64,000 bases of DNA from Ignavibacteria bacterium (GCA_025612375.1 JAAXKN010000012.1:49901-113900); one strand, 5' to 3'; positions 41,360-50,706 are shown, counted from the first letter of the stretch. Numbers and translations are program-made. Notes: a model not told the origin generated them from the sequence alone.

Positions 41360-43009
41360 ATGGGGCTGAATACATATAAAGAGAAAAGAAAATTTAATGA
41401 GACTCCTGAACCTGAAGGCATGGAAAGAACTTCGGGAGGCAAAGAGCTGCATTTTGTGGTACAGAAACATAACGCTACACACCTGCATTACGACTTCCGC
41501 CTGGAAATTGACGGGGTGCTTAAAAGCTGGGCAATCCCAAAAGGACCATCGTTAAACCCCAGGGATAAGCGCCTTGCAATGGAGGTTGAAGACCACCCGC
41601 TTGAATACAGGACTTTTGAAGGCACAATCCCTGAAGGCAACTACGGCGCAGGAGACGTAATAATCTGGGATGAAGGAACTTATTCTGCCCCGGAAGCCAA
41701 AACCCGTGAGGAAAGCGAAAGGATTCTGAGGGAAGGCTACCGCTCGGGCAGCTTTGACTTTGTCCTCTATGGCAAAAAACTGCAGGGGCAGTTCCACCTC
41801 CGGAAATTCAGCTCCAGCGAGAAGAATACCTGGCTCCTCATAAAGGCAAAAGACAACTTTGCCTCTGATGAGGACGTTACAGAAAAGGATACTTCCGTTG
41901 TTTCAGGCCGCCCTGTCTCAACACTTGAAAATACACGGAAGGGGCTTCTTAAACCAAAGGAGAACAGAATATTAAAAACTGAAAGGATAGAAAAAGACGA
42001 CCGGATATTAAAAACCGACCTTAGCAACTTCCCTGCCAGCCAAATATCCCATGAAACTTCAGCAGCACTTAAAACGGGAAATGCATATGAGGAGGAGATT
42101 AAGGTCGCTAAAGGAAGGCTTACACTAACCCATCTGGACAAGGTTTATTTTCCCGATGAAGGCTATACCAAGCGCGACCTTATTGATTACTACAGGAGCG
42201 TTTCGGAATACATGCTCCCCTATCTTAAGGACAGGCCCCACACGCTCTTAAGGCACCCGAACGGAATTGAAGGTGAAAGCTTCTTCCAGAAAGATATGGG
42301 AAATACAGCCCCGGACTGGATAAAAACCGTAAAAGTCACATCAGGTTCAGGCCGAAGAGAAGTTGAATATATGGTCTGTACAAATGAAGCCTCACTGCTT
42401 TATATGGTTAACCTTGGCTGCATTGAAATCAACCCCTGGTTCTCAAAAGTAAAAAAGCCCGGCTACCCGGACTATATGGTTATGGACCTGGACCCGCTGG
42501 ATATATCTTTTGACAAGGTCGTTGAGACTGCACTTGCAGTAAGAGAGGTAATTGTGGATGAGGCAAAAGCCAAGTGCTTCTGCAAAACCTCCGGGGCTAC
42601 TGGGCTGCACATATACGTTCCATTGAACTCAAAGTACAACTTTGAGATCAGCAAGGAATTTGCGCACCTCATTGCACGCGTGGCACACGAAAAACTGCCC
42701 GATATAACAAGCCTTGAAAGAAGTCCCGATAAACGCAGAGGCAAAGTATATCTGGATTACCTGCAGAATAAGAGGGGTGCAACGGTTGCAGCCCCTTACA
42801 GCGTAAGACCGAGACCCGGGGCACCGGTATCCATTCCATTAAACTGGAACGAGGTCAGACGCGGGCTGGATCCTGCGGAGTTTACAATAAAGTCCATTCA
42901 GAAAAGGCTTAAAAAGCTGGGCGACATATTTATGCCAGTCTTAGGCCAGGAGATCAACGTAGTAAAATGCATCAACAATCTCGAGGCAGCCGAACGCCTG
43001 GTAAGATAA
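41360..43009 (+). CDS. ligD: LigD-type repair enzyme with PE and POL domains but no ligase domain
   Basis: Acts in non-homologous end joining. Residues ~30-170 form the 3'-phosphoesterase domain (HFVVQKHNATHLHYDFRLE and FEGTIPEGNYGAGDVIIW). Residues ~252-545 form the primase-polymerase domain (LDKVYFPDEGYTKRDLIDYY; HPNGIEGESFFQKD; MVMDLDPLDIS with catalytic Asp376/Asp378; KTSGATGLHIYVPL). A ~75-residue charged linker (175-245) replaces the central ATP-dependent ligase domain found in PE-LIG-POL enzymes; no KxDG lysine motif is present. A separate ligase would therefore be needed. RBS GAAGGGC. The preceding ku-like fragment is described separately. Confidence 0.9.
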   Translation: MGLNTYKEKRKFNETPEPEGMERTSGGKELHFVVQKHNATHLHYDFRLEIDGVLKSWAIPKGPSLNPRDKRLAMEVEDHPLEYRTFEGTIPEGNYGAGDVIIWDEGTYSAPEAKTREESERILREGYRSGSFDFVLYGKKLQGQFHLRKFSSSEKNTWLLIKAKDNFASDEDVTEKDTSVVSGRPVSTLENTRKGLLKPKENRILKTERIEKDDRILKTDLSNFPASQISHETSAALKTGNAYEEEIKVAKGRLTLTHLDKVYFPDEGYTKRDLIDYYRSVSEYMLPYLKDRPHTLLRHPNGIEGESFFQKDMGNTAPDWIKTVKVTSGSGRREVEYMVCTNEASLLYMVNLGCIEINPWFSKVKKPGYPDYMVMDLDPLDISFDKVVETALAVREVIVDEAKAKCFCKTSGATGLHIYVPLNSKYNFEISKEFAHLIARVAHEKLPDITSLERSPDKRRGKVYLDYLQNKRGATVAAPYSVRPRPGAPVSIPLNWNEVRRGLDPAEFTIKSIQKRLKKLGDIFMPVLGQEINVVKCINNLEAAERLVR

Positions 43010-43021
43010 TGTGCTGAATTG

Positions 43022-43074
43022 CCACGGCCTTTTGGGCCGTGGTATCCGGATCAAAAACATATGGGCTTTAGCCC
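43022..43074. repeat. Two adjacent hairpins downstream of ligD
   Basis: CCACGGCC-TTTTG-GGCCGTGG (43022-43042) and GGGCTTTAGCCC (43063-43074). Neither is followed by a clear T-run. The second is centred on CTTTAG like the palindromes at 3965-4058. They fill the convergent space between ligD and the OmpA gene and may end both transcripts. Confidence 0.45.
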
Positions 43075-43107
43075 CCGGTCCTCCGTCTGGAATCTGTAAC
43101 TATGAAT

Positions 43108-44580
43108 TTATTCCTCTATCAGCCTGACCTCCACCCTTCTGTTCATTGCACGCCCTTCGGCTGTGTTGTTCGGGGCGATGGGGCGCGTGCTTCCCATAGG
43201 AACAATTTCAAACCTCCTCCTGTCAATTCCAAGGCTTTCAAGAAAATCAGCTACGGCTTCGGCACGCCTCTGCGAAAGCTTCATATTGGATTCATTTGAA
43301 CCCCTGCTGTCTGTGTGCCCTTCTATCCTCCACCTCGTCTCGGGATTGTTTTTCATAACATCTGCCAGACGGCTTAACTGCGGGTATGCCGCAGATAAAA
43401 GCTGAGCCTTGCCGGTTTCAAAGTTCGTGTCGCCTGAAAGAATAATCTTTTTTGTAATTGTAACTTTTTCCTTCTCTATCGGGCAGCCGTTCTCGTCTAC
43501 CTGCACGCCCTTTGGCGTATTGGGGCATTTATCCAAGTAGTCCGGCACCCCGTCGCCATCTGTGTCAAGCGGGCACCCGTTCTGATCCACCTTTGCTTCT
43601 TTTGGTGTGTCGGGACACTTATCCATATAGTCCGGCACCCCGTCGCCGTCACTGTCCAGAGGGCAGCCATTCTGGTCCACCTGAACGCCTCGCGGCGTAT
43701 TAGGGCATTTATCCTGGTAATCCGGCACCCCGTCACCGTCCGAATCAAGAGGGCAGCCGTTTTTATCCACACGCACGCCTCCTGGCGTATCGGGGCATTT
43801 ATCCAGGTAATCCGGCACCCCGTCTTTATCGGCGTCAAGCGGGCATCCGAACTGGTCCACCTTGACTCCCGGCGGCGTATCCGGACACATATCCTTGGAG
43901 TCCTCCACCCCGTCGCCGTCCGAATCAATCTTTGTAAAAAACGAATATGAAAAGCCTATCAAACCCTGCAGCATCATGTCGTTATTGCCCTTTGCAATCT
44001 GGTCGTCCCAGTTGTCATTCGGGCTCAACTGAATCCCTGCCGAAATGTTAAAGCTCAGCTGGTCGGATAAAAGTGTGCGTATCCCTATCTCACCATTATA
44101 ATTCACTTCATTTCTTTTGTATGCCCCAAGGGCATTTCTTGTGAGCCTGTTCCGGTTCTCATCTTTTGGATCGAACCACATGTATGATGCCCCGGCAAAA
44201 ATATATGGGAAAACTGCATTTGCAATTGAAAAGTTATATGAGACTCCCCCGCCAAGGGCGGAAAAATCCGTTCTGAAAGAAACCGGTGTCCTGTAAACAT
44301 CCCGGCCTTTTATATATCCCCCCGATCCGAAAGCCCTGATGGAAAAAATGCCGGGAGAGGAAGTGGGGAAAAAGTATTCAAGTGCCGCCCTGCCCATAAT
44401 ATCAGGCCTGAGCTTGCCATAGTCCGTAAGACCCAAGGTTACGCCGCCATCAACGCCAAACATGAGTGTCCCTGAAAATGCGTGCCCCTTCTTTACAGGC
44501 CTTGTGGCCTGTTGTGCATTAACTGATCCCTGGAACAGAAATACCGTTATCACAAAACAGCATAGTATAAATCTAATCAT
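43108..44580 (-). CDS. OmpA-family outer-membrane protein with TSP3 repeats
   Basis: A signal peptide (cleavage near NAQQA) precedes a beta-rich region of ~190 residues that fits a membrane barrel (SALGGGVSYNFSIANAVFPYIFAG shown in part: GGGVSYNFSIANAVFPYI). Residues ~220-370 hold five thrombospondin type 3 repeats of 30 residues (DSDGDGVPDYxDKCPxTPxG), each a calcium-binding loop. The C-terminal ~110 residues are a peptidoglycan-binding OmpA domain (NFETGKAQL, RIEGHTDSRGSNESNMKLSQRRAEAV). It should link the outer membrane to peptidoglycan with a rigid calcium-stabilised stalk. All domains are complete. A promoter lies upstream. Confidence 0.9.
   Translation of the reverse strand: MIRFILCCFVITVFLFQGSVNAQQATRPVKKGHAFSGTLMFGVDGGVTLGLTDYGKLRPDIMGRAALEYFFPTSSPGIFSIRAFGSGGYIKGRDVYRTPVSFRTDFSALGGGVSYNFSIANAVFPYIFAGASYMWFDPKDENRNRLTRNALGAYKRNEVNYNGEIGIRTLLSDQLSFNISAGIQLSPNDNWDDQIAKGNNDMMLQGLIGFSYSFFTKIDSDGDGVEDSKDMCPDTPPGVKVDQFGCPLDADKDGVPDYLDKCPDTPGGVRVDKNGCPLDSDGDGVPDYQDKCPNTPRGVQVDQNGCPLDSDGDGVPDYMDKCPDTPKEAKVDQNGCPLDTDGDGVPDYLDKCPNTPKGVQVDENGCPIEKEKVTITKKIILSGDTNFETGKAQLLSAAYPQLSRLADVMKNNPETRWRIEGHTDSRGSNESNMKLSQRRAEAVADFLESLGIDRRRFEIVPMGSTRPIAPNNTAEGRAMNRRVEVRLIEE
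43478..43927. repeat. Five 90-bp tandem repeats coding for TSP3 units
   Basis: A 90-bp unit is repeated five times within the OmpA gene, each encoding the 30-residue D-x-D-G-D-G-V-x-D calcium-binding motif with a CP and a GCPL end. Some blocks are almost identical in DNA (CCGGCACCCCGTCGCC recurs), so the number could vary by slippage or recombination. Confidence 0.85.
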
Positions 44581-44647
44581 AACACCACCTTCAAATTATC
44601 TGTACTGAACCGCCCCCGGGGAAAACTCCGGCATCCGGGTTATTTTC

Positions 44648-44675
44648 AATATATACTTATCGGTGAATTATTCAA
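44648..44675 (-). promoter_or_regulatory. Probable promoter of the OmpA-family gene
   Basis: On the minus strand TTGAAT (44675-44670) and TATATT (44653-44648) are separated by 16 bp, giving a start near 44641 and a leader of about 60 bases before the ATG at 44580. AT-rich context makes this a moderate call. Confidence 0.4.
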
Positions 44676-44727
44676 TTTATATCGCCGTTCCGGCATTGTG
44701 GGGTGAAAAATGGGCTTTATTAAATGG

Positions 44728-44760
44728 AAAAGGCTGAAAAACATCCGTTTTCAGCCTTTT
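44728..44760 (-). terminator. Terminator of the cyclophilin gene
   Basis: A 13-bp perfect stem (AAAAGGCTGAAAA at 44728-44740 with its complement at 44748-44760) with a 7-base loop and T-rich ends on both strands, directly after the minus-strand cyclophilin gene. Confidence 0.8.
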
Positions 44761-44795
44761 TATAAGTCCTTTTGTCCTTCAACAGGGGGTTATTT

Positions 44796-45236
44796 TTATT
44801 CTTCGTCCAGGACAACTATTTTTTCAATCTTATCTCCCTGGCGTATCTGGTCTATTACATCCAGTCCATCAACTACTTTACCAAAGCAGGTATGCTTGCG
44901 GTCCAGGTGCTGTGTATTCTCCCTGTTATGGCAGATAAAGAACTGCGAGCCGCCGGTGTCTTTTCCGGCATGTGCCATTGAAAGAACTCCGCGGTCGTGG
45001 TACTGGTTGCCGCCCGAGGTTTCGCATTTAATTTTGTAACCCGGTCCGCCTGTACCGTCACCCTTGGGGCATCCTCCCTGTATAACAAAGTTCGGTATAA
45101 CCCTGTGGAAAGTAAGCCCGTTATAGAAGCCTTTTTCAGCGAGGTTTATAAAATTTTTAACAGTATTCGGAGCGTCTTTTTCGTAAAACTCCACCTTCAT
45201 GACACCTTTTTCGGTGTGGATCTCTGCTTTTTTCAT
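44796..45236 (-). CDS. Cyclophilin-type peptidyl-prolyl isomerase
   Basis: A compact 146-residue cyclophilin without signal peptide, so cytoplasmic. Motifs: [39 protein letters not shown] in the first half (key active-site FHRVIPNF), [19 protein letters not shown] in the middle and [16 protein letters not shown] near the end. It catalyses cis-trans isomerisation of Xaa-Pro bonds during folding. All catalytic residues of the family appear present. It is a single-gene unit between two terminators. Confidence 0.92.
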   Translation of the reverse strand: MKKAEIHTEKGVMKVEFYEKDAPNTVKNFINLAEKGFYNGLTFHRVIPNFVIQGGCPKGDGTGGPGYKIKCETSGGNQYHDRGVLSMAHAGKDTGGSQFFICHNRENTQHLDRKHTCFGKVVDGLDVIDQIRQGDKIEKIVVLDEE

Positions 45237-45348
45237 GTTTACCTTTATTATTTAATAAATAGCCTTATCTACTTGCCCAAACAGATTTGACGGCAATATA
45301 ATTCCTTAAAAATTTATATAAGATAACTCTTTCTTTTCAAAGAATAAA

Positions 45349-45380
45349 TAAAAAAAGGGCGGAATTTCTCCCGCCCTTTG
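45349..45380 (-). terminator. Terminator of the large T9SS cargo gene
   Basis: Minus strand: AAAGGGCGG pairs with CCGCCCTTT (45379-45371 with 45362-45354), an 8-base loop, followed by a T-run. It ends the 3.7-kb gene upstream of it on that strand. Confidence 0.8.
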
Positions 45381-45401
45381 TAATGAACTTATTTTTTTCT
45401 T

Positions 45402-48400
45402 TTACTTCATGAGAAGCATTTTCTTTGTCATGTTAACGCCGTTACCCTGCAGGTGGTAGATATACATGCCTGTAGAAAGCTTCTCAGCATTGAAGCTTAC
45501 GGTGTAGTTTCCGGCTGTGAGCTCGTTGTTGATTAAAACCGCAACTTCCTTTCCTAATACATCAAATACCTTCAGTGTATAAGTTCCTGCAGCAGGTACA
45601 CTGAACTTAATTGTAGTGGAAGGATTAAACGGGTTCGGATAGTTCTGCATGAGCTGGAAGCTTGTTGGAACTTCTTTCTTTTCTTCCACTCCGGTTACGC
45701 TAAGGCTGGTTTCGTAAACCGTACCTTGGCTTGTTCCGATAAGCAGTGAACCTGTTCTGGGATTTACGGCTACCGTGCTCACGCCCTGGCCTGCCATTCC
45801 AAGTGAATTCCAGATCGTGCCGTTAGCTGAAGCTGTGTATACTCCGCCGGCCCATGAAGAAAGATAAACATTATCCTTATTGTCTACTGTAACTGAATAG
45901 ATGAAGAGCGATGCAAGGCCGTTATTTGATTTCGACCATGTTGCTCCGCCGTCATTCGAGTAGTAAACGCCGCCGCCGTAGGTTCCGGCATAAAGCATTC
46001 CGTCTGAGGTTGTTCCAAGTGCCCAGATGAACGGATATCCGGCATTAAGATCTGTCCAGTTTGATCCGTTGTCAGCGCTCTTGAATACGCCGCCGCCAAA
46101 TGTACCGGCGTAAATTTCACCCTTCGAGCTAACTGTAAGAGCGTGTACTGCAAGGCAGCTAAGACCCTTATTGACTTCTGTCCAGGTCTGTCCGTTATCT
46201 ATGGACTTATATACGCCCTTACCCCATGTTCCGGCATAAAGAACGTCTGAGACTTTTACTAATGAGCGTACATCAATGTCTTTAAGGCCTGTTTCATTCC
46301 ACGATTTGCCGTTGTCAACAGAAGTGAAGACACCCTTTTCAGTTCCTGCAAAGATCTGGTTCTGTGAATTTACAACTATTGACCAGATAAATGCAGCTTT
46401 CATGCCTTCATTTAAGACACTCCAGTTCTGGCCGTTGTCTTCTGTCTTATAGATGTGTCCGCCCCAGGTTCCGGCAAGTGCGTTACCGCTGTTGTCGAAG
46501 GCTACGTTCCAGACCATTTCATTGCTCATGAAGTCTGCCACGTGATTCCATTTCTGGCTGCTTCCAGTGTTGCCGTTTCCTGTATTGCCGTCAGTTACGG
46601 GGCTTACAGTTACAAGCACCCTGGCAAAGTCATCTTCCGATTCAACGCCGTTACCGGGGGTTGAATCTGGATCTTTTTCAATTACGGCTGACACTTCAGC
46701 AATGTTTGTAATCTTTCTTTCAGCCGGGATGTTTCCGATAAAATGAACATTATTGAACTGTCCCATGCCCGTAAGAGAGTTACAGATCATCTGGCCGTTT
46801 TCCTGTCCGGCTGCAAAATTAACATCGGCAAATGGCGCCAGAATTGATCCCCTCACGTCAATCCCCTGTATTTTCAGCGCCCTTGCCTGATGGAAATTGT
46901 AAAGGACGTTTGATACGTCTGTACCGCTGACGGTAAGCCCGCCTGTCCAGCTTACGCTGTCGCCATCAACATTAACAAGAACAACTGCGCCATTTGGAAC
47001 GTCTATTGTCATGCTGCTCGATTTTGAAAGGTCGCTTCCTGAAACATTAAATACGTTAAGTAAAGGAGTAGTACCTCTGAGCGTCAGGCCGCTCCACTGG
47101 AATTCAACCGTACCGTTGGCCTCCTTCTGTGCAAGCTGGGTTGATAAGTTTCTTAAGTATGTCTTTGCTGCATCAAAGTCGATGGGTGTTCCCTGTCTCA
47201 AAGTGCCGCCTGTAATACCAACCTGATCAACCGGAAGATTTGTTGAATTTCCGTAGACAACATTTCCGTAATACACGTCGCCGACAGTGAAGGTAAGGTT
47301 TCTTCCGACTATGAGCACGTCACTGCCCGGAGTTGCCGAAAGCTGGTCGCCCACGCTGTAATGTGCAAGCGTTGCATCCCGTCCAACCGCCATGCGCCCC
47401 TGTGTGTCTGAAGAAGGCTGGTTAACGTCCTGTAAAACAAAAACGTTGAAGTTAGAAGCCGGGCCCAGGTCAACCGTACCGGTCATAAGTGTTCCGGCAT
47501 TTACTTTAACAACAACTATTAAATTAGCGCTTGCTCCCTTAAGAAGTGTTCCAACATTCCAGGTGCCTGTGGTATTGTTGTATTCACCGGCTGAAGCCGT
47601 GGCTCCAATGAAATCCAGCCCCTGCATCAGAAGGTCTGAAACCACAACACCGTGAGCGTCGTCAGGACCGTTATTTGTAACAGTAATTGTGAAGGTTACC
47701 CTGTCGCCATTCTTTGGAGCTGCATTGTCAACTGTCTTTGTCAGACTCAGGTCTGCCTTAAGGTCCTGCTGAACCTGGTACATTCCGGCATCAACCGAGT
47801 TGTTTACGTCACCGGCATTTAATGTATAGCATCCGGTAAAGCCTGTTGTCAGATCAGCATCTGAATCTGTTTCATCATTTGCCTCTGAAGCATCTTTTGA
47901 CGTAAAAGCATAACTCTCAGGAAGAATGAATTTAACTTTATAATCCCCTGCATTCAGGTTTGTAAATCCGTAAATACCGTTGGAGTTTGTCGTTGTTGTT
48001 GCAGCGAAGGTTCCGCTGCATGTGTAAAGCTCAACTGTAACATTTGCAATACCCGTTTCGCCATTATCCTGAACGCCGTTATGATTCAGGTCGTTCCAGA
48101 CGAGGTTCCCAAGTGATGCTTTAGGAGAAGGCTTTTCATAAACGCCTGCATCAACCGTATAATTGTTTTCACCTGAGGAAAGTGTGTAGCAGGTTGTAAA
48201 ACCTGTTGTCAGGTCGGCATCAGAATCCTTATCGTCGCCGCCGTTGTCCTTCTTTGTAAAGAGATATCCTTCGGTGATTACAAATTTAATTTTGTAATCA
48301 CCGGGATTCAGGTTTTTGAAATAGTAGTTTCCGTTAAGGTCCGTTGTTGTTTCACTTATTAATGCACCGGAGCAGTTATAAAGCTGAACCGTTACATCTT

Positions 48401-49088
48401 CAAGCCCCTCTTCAGTCAATCCCTGGACGCCGTCCAGATCACTGTCCAGCCAAACCTTGTCGCCGATGGAAACAGGCTTTGGAGCCGTGGGGCATGTAAG
48501 GAAACCCTTGTCCACAGTGCCATTGTCAAAATTTTCATTAATTGCAGCTGCGGCATCATTAAAATCTGAATAGGTGTAGCCCGAAATGGCCTCACCTCCC
48601 AAAGCCCTGTTTGCAAGAGCAAGGAATTCAGAGACTGTCTTTCCTGCAAACTTGCCTGAAAGAATGACAAGATCCTTTAATGCCAGTGCGTTTGAGCCGA
48701 TCTTGCCCGCATTGTCGAAATACACATTCAGCGTGAGTGCAACCATCTGCACGCCAAAGTTGCCTGACTCTGTGGAAGTCGGGTTTGTGTAGCTTTTTGT
48801 CAGCCTGGAAGGCGTCCCCTGTCCACCAAGATAGTTTTGGATGGATTGGGAAGTAGTAAATTTCATCGTGTAGTTTCCGCCGACGGTAAGCCCGGTCGGG
48901 AATACCTGGCAAAAATACTTATCGCGTACACTGCCGGGGTTTTTCCCATGCGCAGTGCTTCCCCACCCCCCCTGGGTGTAGGTCAAAAATCCGCTCAGGT
49001 CGCAGTTTCCGCTGGATGCCTGAACGAAATTAGACGCAAAAGCCAGGATCGCGAGAACGAGAAGATATCTGAACGTAAGAGCTTTCAT
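45402..49088 (-). CDS. Large secreted multidomain protein with a T9SS sorting domain
   Basis: A signal peptide (ends near VQASS), a Cys-containing region to ~200, then two SdrD-type B repeats (~207-313 and ~320-432; SIGDKVWLDSDLDGVQG, LGNLVWNDLNHNGVQDNGE). A DUF11 domain begins near 440 (DLSLTKTVDNAAPKNGDRVTFTITVTN in part: LTKTVDNAAPKNGD). A choice-of-anchor A-like domain (GPASNFNVFVLQDVNQ, DTQGRMAVGRDATL) is inserted in it at ~550-790, and the DUF11 end (TNIAEVSAVIEKDPDS) comes afterwards. Then BNR/sortilin-type propeller repeats (~850-1140; STDNGKSW-like SVDNGKSWNETGL) and a T9SS type A sorting domain (NYPNPFNPSTTIKFSVPAAG). It is exported through T9SS and anchored on or released from the cell surface; adhesion is likely. 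Confidence 0.88.
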   Translation of the reverse strand: MKALTFRYLLVLAILAFASNFVQASSGNCDLSGFLTYTQGGWGSTAHGKNPGSVRDKYFCQVFPTGLTVGGNYTMKFTTSQSIQNYLGGQGTPSRLTKSYTNPTSTESGNFGVQMVALTLNVYFDNAGKIGSNALALKDLVILSGKFAGKTVSEFLALANRALGGEAISGYTYSDFNDAAAAINENFDNGTVDKGFLTCPTAPKPVSIGDKVWLDSDLDGVQGLTEEGLEDVTVQLYNCSGALISETTTDLNGNYYFKNLNPGDYKIKFVITEGYLFTKKDNGGDDKDSDADLTTGFTTCYTLSSGENNYTVDAGVYEKPSPKASLGNLVWNDLNHNGVQDNGETGIANVTVELYTCSGTFAATTTTNSNGIYGFTNLNAGDYKVKFILPESYAFTSKDASEANDETDSDADLTTGFTGCYTLNAGDVNNSVDAGMYQVQQDLKADLSLTKTVDNAAPKNGDRVTFTITVTNNGPDDAHGVVVSDLLMQGLDFIGATASAGEYNNTTGTWNVGTLLKGASANLIVVVKVNAGTLMTGTVDLGPASNFNVFVLQDVNQPSSDTQGRMAVGRDATLAHYSVGDQLSATPGSDVLIVGRNLTFTVGDVYYGNVVYGNSTNLPVDQVGITGGTLRQGTPIDFDAAKTYLRNLSTQLAQKEANGTVEFQWSGLTLRGTTPLLNVFNVSGSDLSKSSSMTIDVPNGAVVLVNVDGDSVSWTGGLTVSGTDVSNVLYNFHQARALKIQGIDVRGSILAPFADVNFAAGQENGQMICNSLTGMGQFNNVHFIGNIPAERKITNIAEVSAVIEKDPDSTPGNGVESEDDFARVLVTVSPVTDGNTGNGNTGSSQKWNHVADFMSNEMVWNVAFDNSGNALAGTWGGHIYKTEDNGQNWSVLNEGMKAAFIWSIVVNSQNQIFAGTEKGVFTSVDNGKSWNETGLKDIDVRSLVKVSDVLYAGTWGKGVYKSIDNGQTWTEVNKGLSCLAVHALTVSSKGEIYAGTFGGGVFKSADNGSNWTDLNAGYPFIWALGTTSDGMLYAGTYGGGVYYSNDGGATWSKSNNGLASLFIYSVTVDNKDNVYLSSWAGGVYTASANGTIWNSLGMAGQGVSTVAVNPRTGSLLIGTSQGTVYETSLSVTGVEEKKEVPTSFQLMQNYPNPFNPSTTIKFSVPAAGTYTLKVFDVLGKEVAVLINNELTAGNYTVSFNAEKLSTGMYIYHLQGNGVNMTKKMLLMK

Positions 49089-49127
49089 TTTTTATCCCCT
49101 TTTTTGATTCAGCTCTTTAGTCCAAAA

Positions 49128-49136
49128 ATTATACCA
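49128..49136 (-). promoter_or_regulatory. Extended -10 promoter of the T9SS cargo gene
   Basis: Minus strand TGGTATAAT (49136-49128) is a perfect extended -10 element; a -35 is not evident, as is usual for this class. Transcription would begin near 49121, about 33 bases before the ATG at 49088. Confidence 0.45.
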
Positions 49137-49259
49137 GAGGCTGTTTGTGCGAAAAATCACCGAAATCGCGGTTTTCTGTGACAGGCAGCACAGAATGTGT
49201 CCCAAAATGAGATTAAAATAAAGATTAAACCATTTTTTGAGCCTTTTGGGACGCTTGGG

Positions 49260-49290
49260 CGCTAAAGCCTTGCAGAATAAGTCTTTAGCG
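49260..49290. terminator. CTTTAG-ended hairpin at the end of the flavoprotein gene
   Basis: CGCTAAAG (49260-49267) pairs with CTTTAGCG (49283-49290), overlapping the stop codon of the minus-strand flavoprotein gene. The loop is 15 bases and no long T-run follows on the minus strand, so termination is only possible. Confidence 0.4.
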
Positions 49291-50634
49291 TACTTTTCTG
49301 CCCAGTACGGAAAGCAAATTAATGAAAGGTGAGAGCGGCGGTGTATAATTATAATACAGTTCGCCTAAAGTGCGGAGGTCAGTCCCGGTATGAATAAATG
49401 AGGAAATGAGATCGGCGTAGCCAGTTACTTCCCTTCCCCCTAAGAATGAAGCCCCCAGTATCTTATATGAATTCATATCGTAGACAATCTTGCCGAAGAC
49501 TTTTTCACTCTGGGGCATGACCTTAACCAGGTTCGGCACCACTTCATGCACAGCACCTGCCTTAAAGCCTCCTTTGAGCGCCTCCTGTATGGTGAGGCCA
49601 ACGCTTGCATACGAGCGGTCAAATACCTTTACGGCAGTGTTTTTTATTACCGCCTTCATGAATTTGTTCCCCCCGGCGGCGTTTTCACCTGCAATGTGGC
49701 CTGCAGCGTGGGCAATAGTTGCAAGCGGAAGATATACCGGCCTGCCCGTTACTTTCTCCGTTACCTCAATGTTGTCCCCTGCGGCATATATGTGCTGATC
49801 GCTTGTTCTGAGCTTGTTATCTACTTTTATTGCCCCGGTCCTCCCCAGCTCCAGTTTGCTTTTTAAGGCAAGCGAGGTGTTGGGAATGAACCCCGCCGAA
49901 ACAAGCACGAGGTCAGCATCCACTTCCCTGCCCTCAATTCTGAAAGCTTTCAGACATCTACCCTCTGTGAGCGGTTTCATTTCAGATATTCCGCCAAAGA
50001 AGTAAACGCCATTGTCCTTCAGGATTTCCAGCATGAGGTGCTGAATCTCCACTTCAGAAGACGGAAACGGGAAGCTGTCTTTTTCCACCAGAGTAACGCT
50101 CAACCCGGCTTTGCAGAAGGCTTCTGCCATCTCAAGGCCGATATAGCCCGCGCCTATAATTACAGCGGACTTAACGCCCTTTTCCTTAATAAATGTTCTA
50201 ATAGAGATCAGGTCGCGGATAGTCTTAAAGCGGAAGACGTTTTCAAGGTCATTTGGAAGCCAGGCGAGTTTCCTTGCCGTTGAACCCGTTGCAAGTATAA
50301 GCTTGTCGTAGCTGAACTTAAGGAGCTTATTGTCTTCTATATTTCTTACTGTTAGAGTCCTCTCAAATCTGTCAATCTCTTCAACCCTGTGCCTTATATA
50401 AACCTTTACCCCTTTTTCCTCAAAGAAACGCTCAGGAGTAAAAAGAACGAGATTTTTATAGCAGCAGATGTCGCCCGAAACAACGTAAGGCATTTCGCAC
50501 GTGCCGGTGGAAATAAATTCCCCTTCTTCAAACATAATAACCTCAGCCTCCGGGTTAGTGCGCTTAGCCTTGGCCGCAGCAGAGGGCCCCGAGGCATTTC
50601 CGCCAATAATTATTATGTTTTTGGGTTTAATCAT
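49285..50634 (-). CDS. CoA-disulfide reductase/NADH oxidase-like flavoprotein
   Basis: The start at 50634 (MIKPKNIIIIGGNASGPSAA) is chosen since earlier in-frame codons overlap the divergent promoter region and look non-coding. FAD motif GGNASGPSAAAKAK at ~10, the redox-active Cys in STGTCEMPY near residue 45, the second Rossmann NAD site VIIGAGYIGLEMAEAF near residue 162 and the FAD-binding YAAGDNIEV near residue 280 place it in the CoA-disulfide reductase/NADH oxidase branch of pyridine-nucleotide-disulfide oxidoreductases. The C-terminal dimerisation domain (GKIVYDMNSYKILGASFLGG) is complete. It probably reduces a disulfide or oxygen with NAD(P)H in the cytoplasm. Substrate uncertain. Confidence 0.87.
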   Translation of the reverse strand: MIKPKNIIIIGGNASGPSAAAKAKRTNPEAEVIMFEEGEFISTGTCEMPYVVSGDICCYKNLVLFTPERFFEEKGVKVYIRHRVEEIDRFERTLTVRNIEDNKLLKFSYDKLILATGSTARKLAWLPNDLENVFRFKTIRDLISIRTFIKEKGVKSAVIIGAGYIGLEMAEAFCKAGLSVTLVEKDSFPFPSSEVEIQHLMLEILKDNGVYFFGGISEMKPLTEGRCLKAFRIEGREVDADLVLVSAGFIPNTSLALKSKLELGRTGAIKVDNKLRTSDQHIYAAGDNIEVTEKVTGRPVYLPLATIAHAAGHIAGENAAGGNKFMKAVIKNTAVKVFDRSYASVGLTIQEALKGGFKAGAVHEVVPNLVKVMPQSEKVFGKIVYDMNSYKILGASFLGGREVTGYADLISSFIHTGTDLRTLGELYYNYTPPLSPFINLLSVLGRKVR

Positions 50635-50706
50635 TTGACGATTTTTTAGATTAAGTACAGCAAATTTAGTAAATTCACAATAAATAAAAACAAAAAAAAG
50701 AGCGCC

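Noticed and set aside
43497..43928. 143-residue minus-strand frame and CRISPR-like regular spacing
   Set aside because: It is the out-of-frame reading of the TSP3 repeats; the 90-bp units are coding, have no variable spacers and no cas genes are near.
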